The translations under genes were made by a program, and so were the position numbers. Under the pieces are notes generated by a model. The model worked only from the letters and a program-made list of their open reading frames with translations. It had not been told where the DNA came from and did no database searches. DNA of 64,000 nt from Cliona cf. orientalis (taxonomy: Eukaryota > Porifera > Demospongiae > Clionaida > Clionaidae): NCBI GenBank assembly GCA_963930775.1, contig OZ005699.1:2935501-2999500 (forward strand), given 5' to 3'. This document shows, piece by piece, positions 1 through 10,018 of this stretch; positions within the stretch are counted from its first letter, which is position 1; every line of letters begins with the position of its first letter.

Positions 1-21
1 TTGTAAACTTTTTTTAACGTA

Positions 22-2668
22 ATGGATGCGCATCTAATGGTCCTAAGCATTGAGAGCACCAAAATTTCTGAGAATGACTTTGCCATTGATGCTTGCCAAA
101 CCTACCATTATAATATTATTAATTTTATTATCATAGATTTCCTCGAAGGTATTAAGGCTGCCAGAAGTGATTTTGGAAACACTCACATCTTCGATTGTAT
201 GTATGATGTCAAAACTTGGTTAAAGCAGCACACAGAGCCAATGTACAATCACTCTCACCCCCACATATTCCGCTTTCGAAAGGGACCAGATGGGCATTGC
301 TATATGCAGTATAAAAAATGGAGACAGAGTGAGTGGGAGCCTCAGTCAGAAAGAAACCGTCATGGTGTTCGCATACTCAAGGTACATGTAAGTAATTATC
401 ACATTATTATAATTATACTGTAATGTCACTATACCTACCTACATTTTATCATGGTTTCTGTGTAGTCTAAAAAATAAGTTCTGTCATACTATAAGTAGTC
501 CCCCCTATAAGCTTTCCTCCCAGACTGTCATAGCAACTGTGCATGGTCCCCTCGCCATCTACGAGAGGGGTCAGGGGCTGGGTTTCGGATATATGATTAG
601 CAGAGTTAGTCTGAGTACAAGGATTTGTATGAGAGGATTAGTCTCTAGGGTTTGTCCTGGGGGGACCAAATATGGCGCAGTGGACAGTCCGAGGGGACCA
701 CAATTTTGGGAGGACTGTTGACAGCGTGACAAGGTCTTTGATCCTGTTCATTATTATTAGTCTATGCTATGCCTGGCTCAATAGTTAAGTTGATCTATCA
801 TAGCCTGGCTCAATAGTTAATATGGGGGCTCTAGTGGCAAAAATTGTTGTACTATGAATTTAATTATGGTAAGTTCACTGTCTTTATGCAGTCATTGCCT
901 TCTGGTGTGCCTGGACTTGTCGTCCCTAATGAGGCAAAGGTTGATCTAAAACATCTAAGAGCTGACTTGCGAAAGTACGCAACTGCTGGTTTGACATCAG
1001 TGACTGTTGAATGGTGGCAATCCTTCATTGATACACTAGAAAATTCAATGAAAGAACAACTATCTTCAGACTCCGCTTTGCCATCATCCTCATGGCTCTA
1101 TTCGGATTTATTGCAATTGTCAAGGACTGGGGTTAGAAGAGCTAGATCAACGGCTTCACTGCCATCACAACTGATTGCAATGCGAGAAACGGAAACAAAT
1201 CTGCTACCAGAGGTATTACACATATTATACTGGATACTACTTACAGTGTGACCACATGCATGTGTGTATATGCAAGGGTATAGGCAATGATATAATTATA
1301 ATATAGGTGAACCAAAATATTAGTTATTTATTATGACATCAGAATTTGGGTGTGTGTGCCAAACATGTAGAAACACCTGTCCAATTCCTACATAATTATA
1401 GGTGTGTTATGAAAAATATTAGCATGCACATTGACGTACTGATATTGCAACGTATTTGCATTCATTTTGTCATCAGCCTATAATCTTCATGCAGGTGTAC
1501 ACTGGGAGTAGATCAAGAGGAAGACGTCAGAAGTCTCCCCGCCAGGATCAAAGGCAAAGTCTTAGTGATACAATATCACCCACTGTTGAGACTGATTCAG
1601 AGGTACACTCTCCCAAATATTAATAATAATCAAATGCATGCATTAATATGTATTCTCTACATGGGATTAATATAATATACACATGCACTAATTATGTGTA
1701 GACAGGGAGAGGGACAAGACGTCAAAACTCTAGCCGTGACCAGAATCCCCCATCTAAGCGATGATAATCAGTAGGATCTGATGTAAGCATGTTGAAAGTA
1801 TGTCAGTATGCATGCACATATTTTTTTGGGGGGGGGGGGGGGTGTTTTGGAAAAGAAGCCTGAATATCACTCCCCAGTGTTGTTGGATGATTATAGCTAT
1901 ACTAAAGATGCTGCATTAGATTTCTGGTATGAAAGTTACACAATCTTGTACTAATAAACTTGTAGTTATCTGCTACTAAATTTTGACACAAAATTAATGA
2001 TAACATCATAATACAGGCGCAGACAGGAAATAAAAGAGGAGGAAGGCGTAGGCAGCAACTATCGGTATCTGCAACTGATTCAGAGGTATGCATATGCATG
2101 ACAACCATAATAATTGGTGAAGCAGAGCTAGCTAAGATTACGTAGGGGTCAACATAGCAAGGAGCGAGCGAGTGAAGCAAGCTCACTCCTTGTATAACCT
2201 TTAGTTTGATCCTCTCTTTCCTGATTTGAAAGTGGATGAGTGTTTATACCTATTAAATCAGGGGCAGTATAATAATTTAATCTAGTATGGATAACACAAC
2301 ACAACATCATTATTATTATTATATCATGCAACATTAATTTTTATATTAATCAGGAAACGTCCAATTTACCTGGCCTTGCCGTTGGACATGTTGTTGCCTT
2401 TAGAACATCCTCTATTGATGAGGCACCCTGGCTAGGGAGGTGCATTGCAGTGACTGATGATGCGGTTGAAGTGGTTTGGTTGGAAGGAGGGTGGAACAAG
2501 GAATGGAAGGAGGCAAAGATAAGAAAGGGCAGAAAGCTGGAAGAATGGAGAGATGTCATTTGTAAAGATTCTATTATACTCTATGCCATAGAACTAACGA
2601 AAACTAATAGACTAAAAGCAGCCACTATCAAATATTTAAAGGAACAGTACAGTACGCTTTGTGTATAG
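22..2668 (+). CDS. unrecognised multi-exon gene, 5' end uncertain
   Basis: Not recognised. Exons, all in phase 0: about 22-381/387, 892-1212, 1495-1602, (1702-1764), 2017-2085 and 2354-2668, the last ending in TAG. The first exon has a compact folded-looking segment with the motif DVKTWLKQHTEPMYNHSHPH followed by a charged stretch (MQYKKWRQSEW). The second exon is partly helical. The small middle exons are Arg/Gln/Ser-rich and probably disordered. The last exon has a folded module (GHVVAFRTSS, then WLGRCIAVTDDAVEVVW) and ends in a Lys-rich helix. Splice sites read GT/AG throughout (for example GTAAGT at 388). Exon 1702-1764 contains an in-frame TGA and is probably skipped or a decayed exon copy. 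An in-frame stop lies at 4-6, so either the ATG at 22 is the start or the first exon is internal. Could be transposon-derived; no function is assigned. Confidence 0.55.
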
Positions 2669-2842
2669 AGACGCTGCAATAACTGCTTGTTTGTAAGTGA
2701 TGGCTATTGTTGCAATTTGAGCCCATTGAAACAGGGAGGTGGTGCATACATTCACAGCACACACATATATATAGCCACTTGAGCTGTTGGGTATTGCAGT
2801 GTATTGGGCATCAGTTGAAATTCACTAGTTGTTGCGCCTGTT

Positions 2843-3205
2843 GGGCATTGAAATTTCAACATCCATTGCAAGTATACCTTGTACTTGTATACCAGGCATT
2901 GAAATTTCAACATGTATTGTACATAATGGGCATTGAAATTTCAACCTGTATTGCATGAATCTATGTAGCTGCATACTGGGCATTGAAATGTCAACATGTA
3001 TTGCATGACATGTAGTAGTAGCTACTTCCCGGGCATTGAAATTTCAACATCTACTGAGCGTACATGGTTGTGCATTCCCACTGGGCATTGAAATTTCAAT
3101 ATCTATTGCATGTACTTGACAGGCATTGAAATTGATATTGTGCATAATGATAATGTTCCAAACCAGATATAGATAGCTATTGGGTATTGAAATTTCAATA
3201 TCTGT
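2843..3205. repeat. array of short palindromic repeats
   Basis: About eight copies of a unit built around TGGGCATTGAAATTTCAACA, usually followed by TNTATTGCATG, start near 2842, 2893, 2928, 2978, 3031, 3083, 3121 and 3181. The core TTGAAATTTCAA is a perfect 12-bp palindrome. Spacers vary in length (about 15-50 bp) and differ from each other. Later copies are degenerate (TTCAATAT). It reads as a eukaryotic minisatellite directly downstream of a gene's stop codon. Confidence 0.75.
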
Positions 3206-3985
3206 TAGCTACATTCAGTATCAATTATTGACTGCATATATAGAAAGGTATCAAATTCAACATTGGAATGTTCATCATTTGCTATTCCAGCAAATTTGCA
3301 ACTATCAAGCTGAATTCAACCTCTATAGTAACAATTGTCGCAACATAATATTTTTAATTGCAGTTTTAAGACAATAGCTTGATAACTATGAAACTTCCAC
3401 ATATTGTTTGATTTTAGTGGTTTCTTTAACATTCATCAACAGATAAAGACCTCGTTGTAATAAAGTCGTCTTAATTTTATTTCTTGCAACATTTTCACCC
3501 AAATATTGAAGATAATCAAGCAAACTTGGAATCCTAGCAATATTGGAAAGTCCTCACTAAAATTGGAAGTGGTTAGTATCTGTGATCACCTGCCAACACA
3601 GCAGGTTCAACGACAGTTCCAAAACTTAATAGTCCAGCTCCAGGCCCAGTGGTAGATTCTGAAACAGGAACGGGACACAAGGATACCATAGCAGACGGTG
3701 ATTGGTGATCATCATTGACACTTAGAATCGCTCTTTCTGGCTCCATCTCACATTGAACATGTTCTACTCTTGTTTCACCAGGCTTACTAGGCATAAGTGT
3801 AAGAAAATGGTTTTGCCGCAAAGGAGGGCTCTGCATGTAGGAAAGGATGCATGTATGCTTAAATTATTAAGCATAAGGCATAATCCTAAAAAAAGGGGGG
3901 GGGGGGGGGGCGGAGCTAAATCCAGCCTATTGTCACAATCATAATAATATTATTGCCATAATCAGTAAAAAAAATCTCTATTATA
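3206..3985. other. intergenic, no supported gene
   Basis: AT-rich sequence with a poly-G run at about 3896-3910. A short minus-strand open frame (about 3573-3836) has no recognisable domain and no splice support. Nothing else is supported. Confidence 0.5.
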
Positions 3986-3987
3986 TT

Positions 3988-4498
3988 AGATCATAGCTGT
4001 AACAAATACTGCAATTTGATTGGCTACTGACAGGTATCTATAATATCTCATAGTCACCTACAAGATTTTCATAGTCACCTACAAGTTTTGCCCTCTGGCT
4101 CTTAGCAATACAAAACTATATGATCTAAATTTGTTAGACACTGTTTAGTCGGTTTCTATATGATTTGGAAGACCTCAGGGCTCTCATAGAACCCTCGCTT
4201 CGCTCAGGATTCTATATAGAGTCCTTCGGTCTTCTAAATCACATAGAAACCTCCTAAACAGTGTCTAACTAATATTTAGATCATAGCTGTAACAAATACT
4301 GCCATTTGATTGGCTACTGGCAGGTATCTATATCTACAAGCTTCTCATAGTCACCTACAAGATTTTCATAGTCACCTACTGCAAGTTTTACCCCCTGGCT
4401 CTAGCAATACGAAGCTATAATAATTATTATGATCTAAACTTGCTAGACACTGTTTAGTCGGTTTCTATGTTATTTAGAAAACCTTAGGGCTCTCATAG
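3988..4498. repeat. two adjacent copies of a foldback (MITE-like) element and flank
   Basis: A unit beginning GATCATAGCTGTAACAAATA occurs at about 3988 and again at about 4280, with near-identical flank (TTTGATTGGCTACTG, CATAGTCACCTACAAG). Within copy one, 4128-4280 is an imperfect inverted repeat: GTTAGACACTGTTTAG at the left pairs with CTAAACAGTGTCTAAC at the right around an AT-rich loop. Copy two is cut at 4498 by a LINE. Its remaining pieces resume at 8811-8842 and 9221-9268 after the LINE and a second insertion. Confidence 0.8.
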
Positions 4499-4619
4499 TC
4501 AACCACTGATTGCCATCAATTGAGATTCTGTAGCTCTCGAGCAGCTGCCCGCCTCAGTCTCACAATCATCATTTCGATCGATTGTCTTCTCAAGAGCTGT
4601 AATTCAAGCAGACTGAAAT

Positions 4620-5693
4620 ATGGCAAATCATCAAGCAGGAAAGCGTTCCAAAGTACTCTGTGGGGTATGTCAGGGGCCAATTGTTGAAGGAAAAGATGAA
4701 GCTCTCCTATGTGAGGGCGAATGCGGTCTCTGGCTACACCGGGGATGCGCCAGTATACCTCCGAGCCGCTACAAGTTTCTGTCCAATAGTGACGAGCCCT
4801 TCATCTGCCTCTGTTGCTCCAATATTCAGCTCAGGCAAGAGCTCGTCAAGCTAAGATCAGAACTCCGAGACACACTTGAGCTACACACGAATGGATCGCA
4901 CCAAAAGCAGATCTCTGATCTAGTCGGCACAGTTGCGGCACTGAAGATGGAAGTTTCACAGTTGAAAGAAGCCCTCTCTTCAGTATCCTCGGATCTGACG
5001 TCTCTTCGCTCAAGCAGAAATCCAACCTATGCTTCAAAGGCAGCTGCTCGCCGGTCAGCTGAAACCGATGGCGACACACATCACCGCGGCACTGCACGCA
5101 CAAACGCAGCGAATCCTGGCACAAACGGAGCCAGGCGATCCCCAAGTCAAGCAAGGCCGAGCAAAAGTTCTTCCTCCAGTAAGCAGAGCAGCACTACCCT
5201 AACGTCATCTCCTCCTCAAAACCATCGTCGCACTGTGAATAGGAAGCCATGCACACCAGTTTTGGGAGCTCGGAAAGTCTGGGGTACCTTGCGGTCCACT
5301 ACAGTATCTGCCGTTGCTAATGCCATCTGCTCAGTTACTAATATCCCAACCACTGATATATCTATTAAACGAAAGTTCAAATCACGGCCCAATGATAACC
5401 GAGTTAAGCGATGGTGGTTTGTGCTACGTGGAGAGGAATCCACTCTCCAGAAACTGGAGGGTTGCTGGAATCAGCTGCAGCTACAAACCAATTGGAAGTT
5501 GGAACCGGTATTACGCTTTAGTGATGAAGCTGCATGCACAGAGTCTGATCAATCTACATCATCAACTACTGTAACAGATGTAATATCAAACGATTCTATT
5601 ACAGTGGTAGCATCCAATGAGTCAACACATAATGTATCTGAATCTCCATCCCAACAGGCACCCATCAATGCTGTTGAGTCGGCTTTAAACTAG
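4620..5693 (+). CDS. LINE ORF1 protein: PHD finger plus coiled coil
   Basis: 357 aa. Residues about 14-66 form a PHD-type zinc finger: CGVC near residue 15, then a C-E-G-E-C pair, W-L-H-R-G-C, and a final CLCC. This C4HC3 order is known from ORF1 proteins of CR1-like LINEs. Residues about 70-130 have leucine heptads (LRQELVKLRSEL, then VAALKMEVSQLKEAL), suggesting a coiled coil for oligomerisation. A long Ser/Arg/Thr-rich linker follows (about 135-205). A C-terminal globular part (about 210-300) contains RVKRWWFVLRG, and an acidic Ser/Thr tail ends the protein. It probably binds element RNA or chromatin; that role is inferred from the family. The stop lies 145 bp before the coding part of ORF2. 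Confidence 0.9.
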   Translation: MANHQAGKRSKVLCGVCQGPIVEGKDEALLCEGECGLWLHRGCASIPPSRYKFLSNSDEPFICLCCSNIQLRQELVKLRSELRDTLELHTNGSHQKQISDLVGTVAALKMEVSQLKEALSSVSSDLTSLRSSRNPTYASKAAARRSAETDGDTHHRGTARTNAANPGTNGARRSPSQARPSKSSSSSKQSSTTLTSSPPQNHRRTVNRKPCTPVLGARKVWGTLRSTTVSAVANAICSVTNIPTTDISIKRKFKSRPNDNRVKRWWFVLRGEESTLQKLEGCWNQLQLQTNWKLEPVLRFSDEAACTESDQSTSSTTVTDVISNDSITVVASNESTHNVSESPSQQAPINAVESALN

Positions 5694-5820
5694 TAAACTC
5701 GCTCCATTCCTTAGGGGGTGAAAGCTCTCCTGTACCCAATGTTATCCCGTGTTCCTCTAATACTCTAAGTCTTGAACGTAATTACCTCTCTATCACTATA
5801 CCACCTTTTTCACCAACTAA

Positions 5821-8607
5821 TTCTGGGCCGAGTTTAATGTGTTGTACTTCAATGCCCGTAGTCTACTACCTAAAGTTGATGAGCTGCTGGTGCTGGCAAG
5901 TGTGCACAAACCTAAAATCATTTGTATTACTGAATCTTGGATGTGTCATGAAATCTCAGACGAGGAAATCTCAATACCTGGTTTTCAACTATTTCGTAAG
6001 GATAGAAACCGACACGGTGGCGGTGTATTAATTTACGTATCAGATGCATTACAATGTAAAAGGCTGAATGTAAGGGCTTGTGAAGACCTAGAAATACTAT
6101 CGATTATTGTGCATAATGAGCATTCAAAATTGGGCATTTCTTTGTTTTATCGACCACCCAATTCAACTAATGATTTGCTCACGTCCCTTGCTCTATATCT
6201 TGAAAGGATCGATTTGTCTCAATTCTCAAACTTTATGTTGCTGGGTGACTTCAATATTGACTACTCCAATCCATCACATCCTTTGTTTAACAAACTGAAT
6301 CACATAGCAACCACTTTTGGTCTAGAACAAATTGTAAGAGAGCCAACTCATGTCCATCACAACCATTCACTGTCTAGAATTGATTTAGTGTTTATATCTA
6401 ATGCTCAGCTGGCTAATTCATGCTCCACTGTCCCTCCTTTGTCTAACTCCGACCACAATGGAATATTGATCCAGATGCAGTGGAAACAGTCGGGAAGCAG
6501 CAATTGTCCGAATAATTCAAAAGGGCGCACTGTCTGGATATATAATCATGCTGACTGGGATAGAGCAAATGAACTCATCGAGAACTGTGATTGGGATGCA
6601 CTCCAGGGAAAAGATATTAACGAGTCGTGGTCCAACTGGTGTGGAAAATTCTTGCTAATAATGGAAGAATGTATACCAAAGAAAGTACTCCCTCAGCGCA
6701 GGAATATTCCCTGGCTCTCTAAAACTATAGTACAATCGATGAGAAAAAGGAACAATCTGTATAAAAGAGCAAAGAAGTTGGGAAGCTTTTGTCAGTACAA
6801 GAAGATTAGAAACAAAACCACGGCAATGTTGAGAGAAGCCAAGAAAAGATATTTTGAGAAACTAAACCCGAAGAAGCCTAAAGAATTCTGGAGAGCTATG
6901 AAATATTTGAAGAAAAAAGGATCCACTATACCATCCCTAACGAATAGCACAGGTCAGACGGCCACTAGTGGCTCTGACAAGGCTAATATGCTTAATGAAT
7001 TCTTCAGTCAATGCTTCAATCAGTCCTTCCCCCCTCTGGCAAAGGAAGATGAACAGTTCATTTCATCTGGTTCGTCGGCGCACCACTGCCCAACCCATTT
7101 GCTCTGTGATGAGGATACGGTGCTGGATTTGCTGCTCTCCTTGGATACCTCAAAAGCGAGCGGTCCTGACAGCATTTCTGCTAAAATGTTGAAGAACACT
7201 GCTGTAAGTATTTACCAATCTGTAACCAAGATCTTTAATCAATCAATCTCCTCTGGCCAAGTACCCTCTGGATGGAAACGTTCGCTTGTTGTTCCTGTTC
7301 CTAAGACATCTGACGCTTTACAAAATCCAAATAATTACAGACCAATTTCACTCTTATCCATCATAAGTAAGGTCTTAGAAAAGCACATTTATACCTTGAT
7401 TGTTAACCATCTAACTGAGCACCAATTACTTTCCGACGCACAGTGGGGCTTCCTACCTGGGCGTTCGACAGTTTCAGCTCTCTTGTCAACTGTACACCAA
7501 TGGTTTAAACTTTTGGAAGACGGCAAGGATGTGTGTGCAGTCTTTTTAGACTTTAGGAAAGCATTTGACTCTGTGCCTCATATTCCTCTTATTGAAAAGT
7601 TACAACGTATAGATTTGGATGAACAGTTAATATTATGGATTAAGAGCTATCTCTCACAGAGAATCCAAAGTGTCGCAGTAGACGGAGCAACATCAAGTCC
7701 TAGATCCGTGATATCCGGTGTACCACAGGGTTCTGTGTTAGGCCCTCTTTTATTTTTGATCTATATAAATGATATTACTACCATCTCCCTTTCACCACTT
7801 TCTCAGTGTGTTCTTTATGCAGATGATGTCCTACTTTATCGATTAATTGCTAGTCCACAGGACGCTAGAGCCATCCAACATGACATAGAAGAAGTAGAAC
7901 AGTGGGCAAGTTCCAATTATCTAAAACTTAATGCCACCAAGTGCAAGTACATGATAATATCAAGGAAACCCAGTGTGTCCTATACGTTCACCTTTTATTT
8001 GAATGGAGTTCCATTGGAAAGAGTTGAAATTTTTAAGTACCTTGGAGTTGTCTTGAGGAGCAACCTAAGCTGGTCAGACCATATAGCTATGGTTTGTTCA
8101 AAAGCTAGGAAACTGCTTGGTCTGCTGTATCGACAATTTTATAATCATGCTACACCCAGCACAATCAAGCAGCTGTATCTCTCACTCGTTAGGCCGCATC
8201 TAGAGTATGCAGCCCCTTTATGGGATCCTTACCTCCAAAAAGATGTTGATGCATTGGAAGGGGTACAAAAGTTTGCCATGAAACTTATTACTCGCAAGTG
8301 GGACCAGGGCTATACACAGCTTATGCAAATGGTCGACTTACCATCTTTACAGCATCGTCGATTGCATTTAAAATTACAGCACATGTTTCGTATTATTCAT
8401 GGTCTGTGTGATTTCCCCTCGATCTTTCAAGAGACTACAAGTTATTGTGAGAGGCGTGCAAGATCACACCTGCTACATCAGCCATTTGCGAGAACAAATG
8501 CATTCTTTTATTCGTTTGTACCGAGTGGTGCAACTGCATGGAACCACCTCACTGAGCAGCAAGTTACTGCGAGCAGCTTACAGGCTTTTAAAGGGCTTCT
8601 GGACTAA
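5821..8607 (+). CDS. LINE ORF2 protein: APE endonuclease and reverse transcriptase
   Basis: About 922 aa. The N-terminal APE-type endonuclease shows NARSLLPKVDEL, ITESW, GGGVLIYV, LLGDFNIDY and a SDHNG motif. The reverse transcriptase follows with YRPISLLSIISKVLEK, GFLPGRSTVSAL, VFLDFRKAFDSV, GVPQGSVLGPLLFLIYINDI and the catalytic LYADDVLLY. The C-terminal extension has YLGVVLRSNLSWSDH and RPHLEYAAPLWDP, typical of CR1/L2/Jockey-type LINEs. It would nick target DNA and prime reverse transcription of element RNA. The frame is open from an upstream TAA at 5818, but no ATG precedes the endonuclease: the first codons are GTG TTG TAC. Translation may start at a non-AUG codon or by re-initiation after ORF1, or the 5' end may carry a small lesion. 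Confidence 0.93.
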   Translation, partial: FWAEFNVLYFNARSLLPKVDELLVLASVHKPKIICITESWMCHEISDEEISIPGFQLFRKDRNRHGGGVLIYVSDALQCKRLNVRACEDLEILSIIVHNEHSKLGISLFYRPPNSTNDLLTSLALYLERIDLSQFSNFMLLGDFNIDYSNPSHPLFNKLNHIATTFGLEQIVREPTHVHHNHSLSRIDLVFISNAQLANSCSTVPPLSNSDHNGILIQMQWKQSGSSNCPNNSKGRTVWIYNHADWDRANELIENCDWDALQGKDINESWSNWCGKFLLIMEECIPKKVLPQRRNIPWLSKTIVQSMRKRNNLYKRAKKLGSFCQYKKIRNKTTAMLREAKKRYFEKLNPKKPKEFWRAMKYLKKKGSTIPSLTNSTGQTATSGSDKANMLNEFFSQCFNQSFPPLAKEDEQFISSGSSAHHCPTHLLCDEDTVLDLLLSLDTSKASGPDSISAKMLKNTAVSIYQSVTKIFNQSISSGQVPSGWKRSLVVPVPKTSDALQNPNNYRPISLLSIISKVLEKHIYTLIVNHLTEHQLLSDAQWGFLPGRSTVSALLSTVHQWFKLLEDGKDVCAVFLDFRKAFDSVPHIPLIEKLQRIDLDEQLILWIKSYLSQRIQSVAVDGATSSPRSVISGVPQGSVLGPLLFLIYINDITTISLSPLSQCVLYADDVLLYRLIASPQDARAIQHDIEEVEQWASSNYLKLNATKCKYMIISRKPSVSYTFTFYLNGVPLERVEIFKYLGVVLRSNLSWSDHIAMVCSKARKLLGLLYRQFYNHATPSTIKQLYLSLVRPHLEYAAPLWDPYLQKDVDALEGVQKFAMKLITRKWDQGYTQLMQMVDLPSLQHRRLHLKLQHMFRIIHGLCDFPSIFQETTSYCERRARSHLLHQPFARTNAFFYSFVPSGATAWNHLTEQQVTASSLQAFKGLLD

Positions 8608-8788
8608 CTATTATTCACTTTATCATTATTTATACATGTACGTTCTTCATTTGTGTATACTGTATCCTATTTATATTATTATAATTATAACTTTTGTATC
8701 GTTATTTTATTTATGGGGTGTACACACGATTAGCTATTTTTTGTGTCAGCTATTGTGCATCCTTTGCTATGCAAGAAGTATTATAGAC

Positions 8789-8811
8789 AAAAAAAAAAAA
8801 AAAAAAAAAAA
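8789..8811 (+). other. LINE poly(A) tail
   Basis: An uninterrupted A tract of about 22 bases ends the LINE and abuts the ATAG target duplication. It sits about 180 bp after the ORF2 stop. Confidence 0.9.
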
Positions 8812-8842
8812 TAGAACCCTCGCTTCACTCGGAATTCTATAT

Positions 8843-9220
8843 CAGGGCCGTAGGAAGCAGTTGCATACTTGCACGGCCATATTAGCCACGCCCACAATAT
8901 GTGACCACACCCATTCATTTGTATGCACATATTTAATGCTACAGCGCTACTGGGTGGTATTAGCCACACCCACAATTTACACGCGCATGTACAAAGAAAA
9001 CGCTTGATCTCGTCCCCATGCAGGCGCTTTCTCGATCTTTATCGTGCTAGCTATATATCAAAAGCTGGGAGATCGAGAGAAGGTCTGGGCATGAAGCTAT
9101 ATAAAGCGCTGCGCGTGCTGTAGCTGTAGATGGACGCCGGTGCTGTATTAATAACAAACTGTGGAGAAAAAAACTTCAACGGTCATGGCCGTTGTGGCCG
9201 TTGCGACTCCTACGGCCCTG
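8843..9220. mobile_element. non-autonomous DNA transposon with CAGGGCCGTAGGA termini
   Basis: The left end CAGGGCCGTAGGA matches the inverted right end TCCTACGGCCCTG, with imperfect pairing further in. It sits inside the interrupted foldback copy: flanks CTATAT and TATATAG compared with the empty site CTATATAG give a TATAT duplication. It is 378 bp with no coding capacity. Internally it has GC-rich tracts and two repeats of TTAGCCACRCCCACAA. CAGGG-type ends resemble hAT elements, though hAT normally duplicates 8 bp, so the superfamily is unsure. Confidence 0.75.
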
Positions 9221-9268
9221 TATATAGAGTCCTTCAGTCTTCTAAATCACATAGAAACCTCCCAAACA

Positions 9269-10018
9269 ATGTATAGCACCTACTACCCCTAGTTTGAAGT
9301 ACCCATCAGTCTGCTGTGATTATCGTTAGCAAGAGTCTGCTGTAGGGTGTTACATATAAGCTCTCCAGCTATTACACTTCTGATAGTTAGTAATGTATTG
9401 CGAATTTATGGGAGTGTCCGCCCCCAAAAACTCTATGATAGCTAGTCTACATGTTACAAATTTGCAAGCTAGCAACACTGTTAGTAGGGTTGTAGAGAGT
9501 AACCAATACACCCACCAATAACATTACCAGCCATGTTTAATTATAGCTACAGTGTTGGATTGTTTACTGACTTTGTGGGCGCAAACATGTGCAGTGGTTA
9601 ACCGTCAACCAGATAATGACATTCATGCTAGCAGTAACTAAACCACTACTAACAGTACTATATACATCTGTTATTGCTACCACTATTTTGGAAGTTGTAG
9701 GATGCCACGAATATTCAAGGTAGCTAAAGCTCTTCAGGTGTATAAGCTTAAGGTCCAGTTGCTTAATGACCCTTGTAGCGTGCCACAATGGCTCCGTGTG
9801 GGAATGGCTCCATGCTGGAATGGCCATAGGGAGGCGCGTGCAACAATGGTATAATGTATACTAATTAAATGTATAGGCAGTATGGATGGGAGGGGCTAAG
9901 AATTTTTTTAAAGGAATGATTTTTATCAGTCTGCGGTACATACCCTAATTGTCTTCTCTAGTAAAAGGTGATCAAGCAAGACCAAGCAACATGGGCTTAA
10001 ATTTTGCTCACATCTTAC
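9269..10018. other. intergenic, no supported gene
   Basis: No recognisable domain or splice-consistent exon. A short minus-strand open frame (9564-9827) has no family features. A few bases near 9940-9955 could be a further TRAF micro-exon but cannot be supported. Confidence 0.45.

Larger units (their letters stand above)
4499..8810 (+). mobile_element. full-length non-LTR retrotransposon (LINE, CR1/Jockey-like)
   Basis: The 4.3-kb element has a 5' UTR (4499-4619), a PHD-finger ORF1, an endonuclease-reverse transcriptase ORF2, a short 3' UTR and a poly(A) tail (about 8789-8811). It splits a foldback repeat whose uninterrupted copy at 3988-4280 shows the empty site: CTCTCATAG on the left and ATAGAACCCTCG on the right give a target duplication of about 4 bp (ATAG), blurred by the poly(A). 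Both ORFs are open with no internal stop, so the copy looks young. APE endonuclease plus ORF1 with PHD and coiled coil fits the CR1/Jockey group; the exact clade needs a tree. Confidence 0.93.

Noticed and set aside
2843..3205. CRISPR array
   Set aside because: Repeats are degenerate, spacers vary strongly in length, no cas genes exist, and the surrounding DNA is clearly eukaryotic.
9564..9827. TRAF-C exon for the TRAF-like gene at 10-11 kb
   Set aside because: Searched the minus strand here for MATH motifs and found none.
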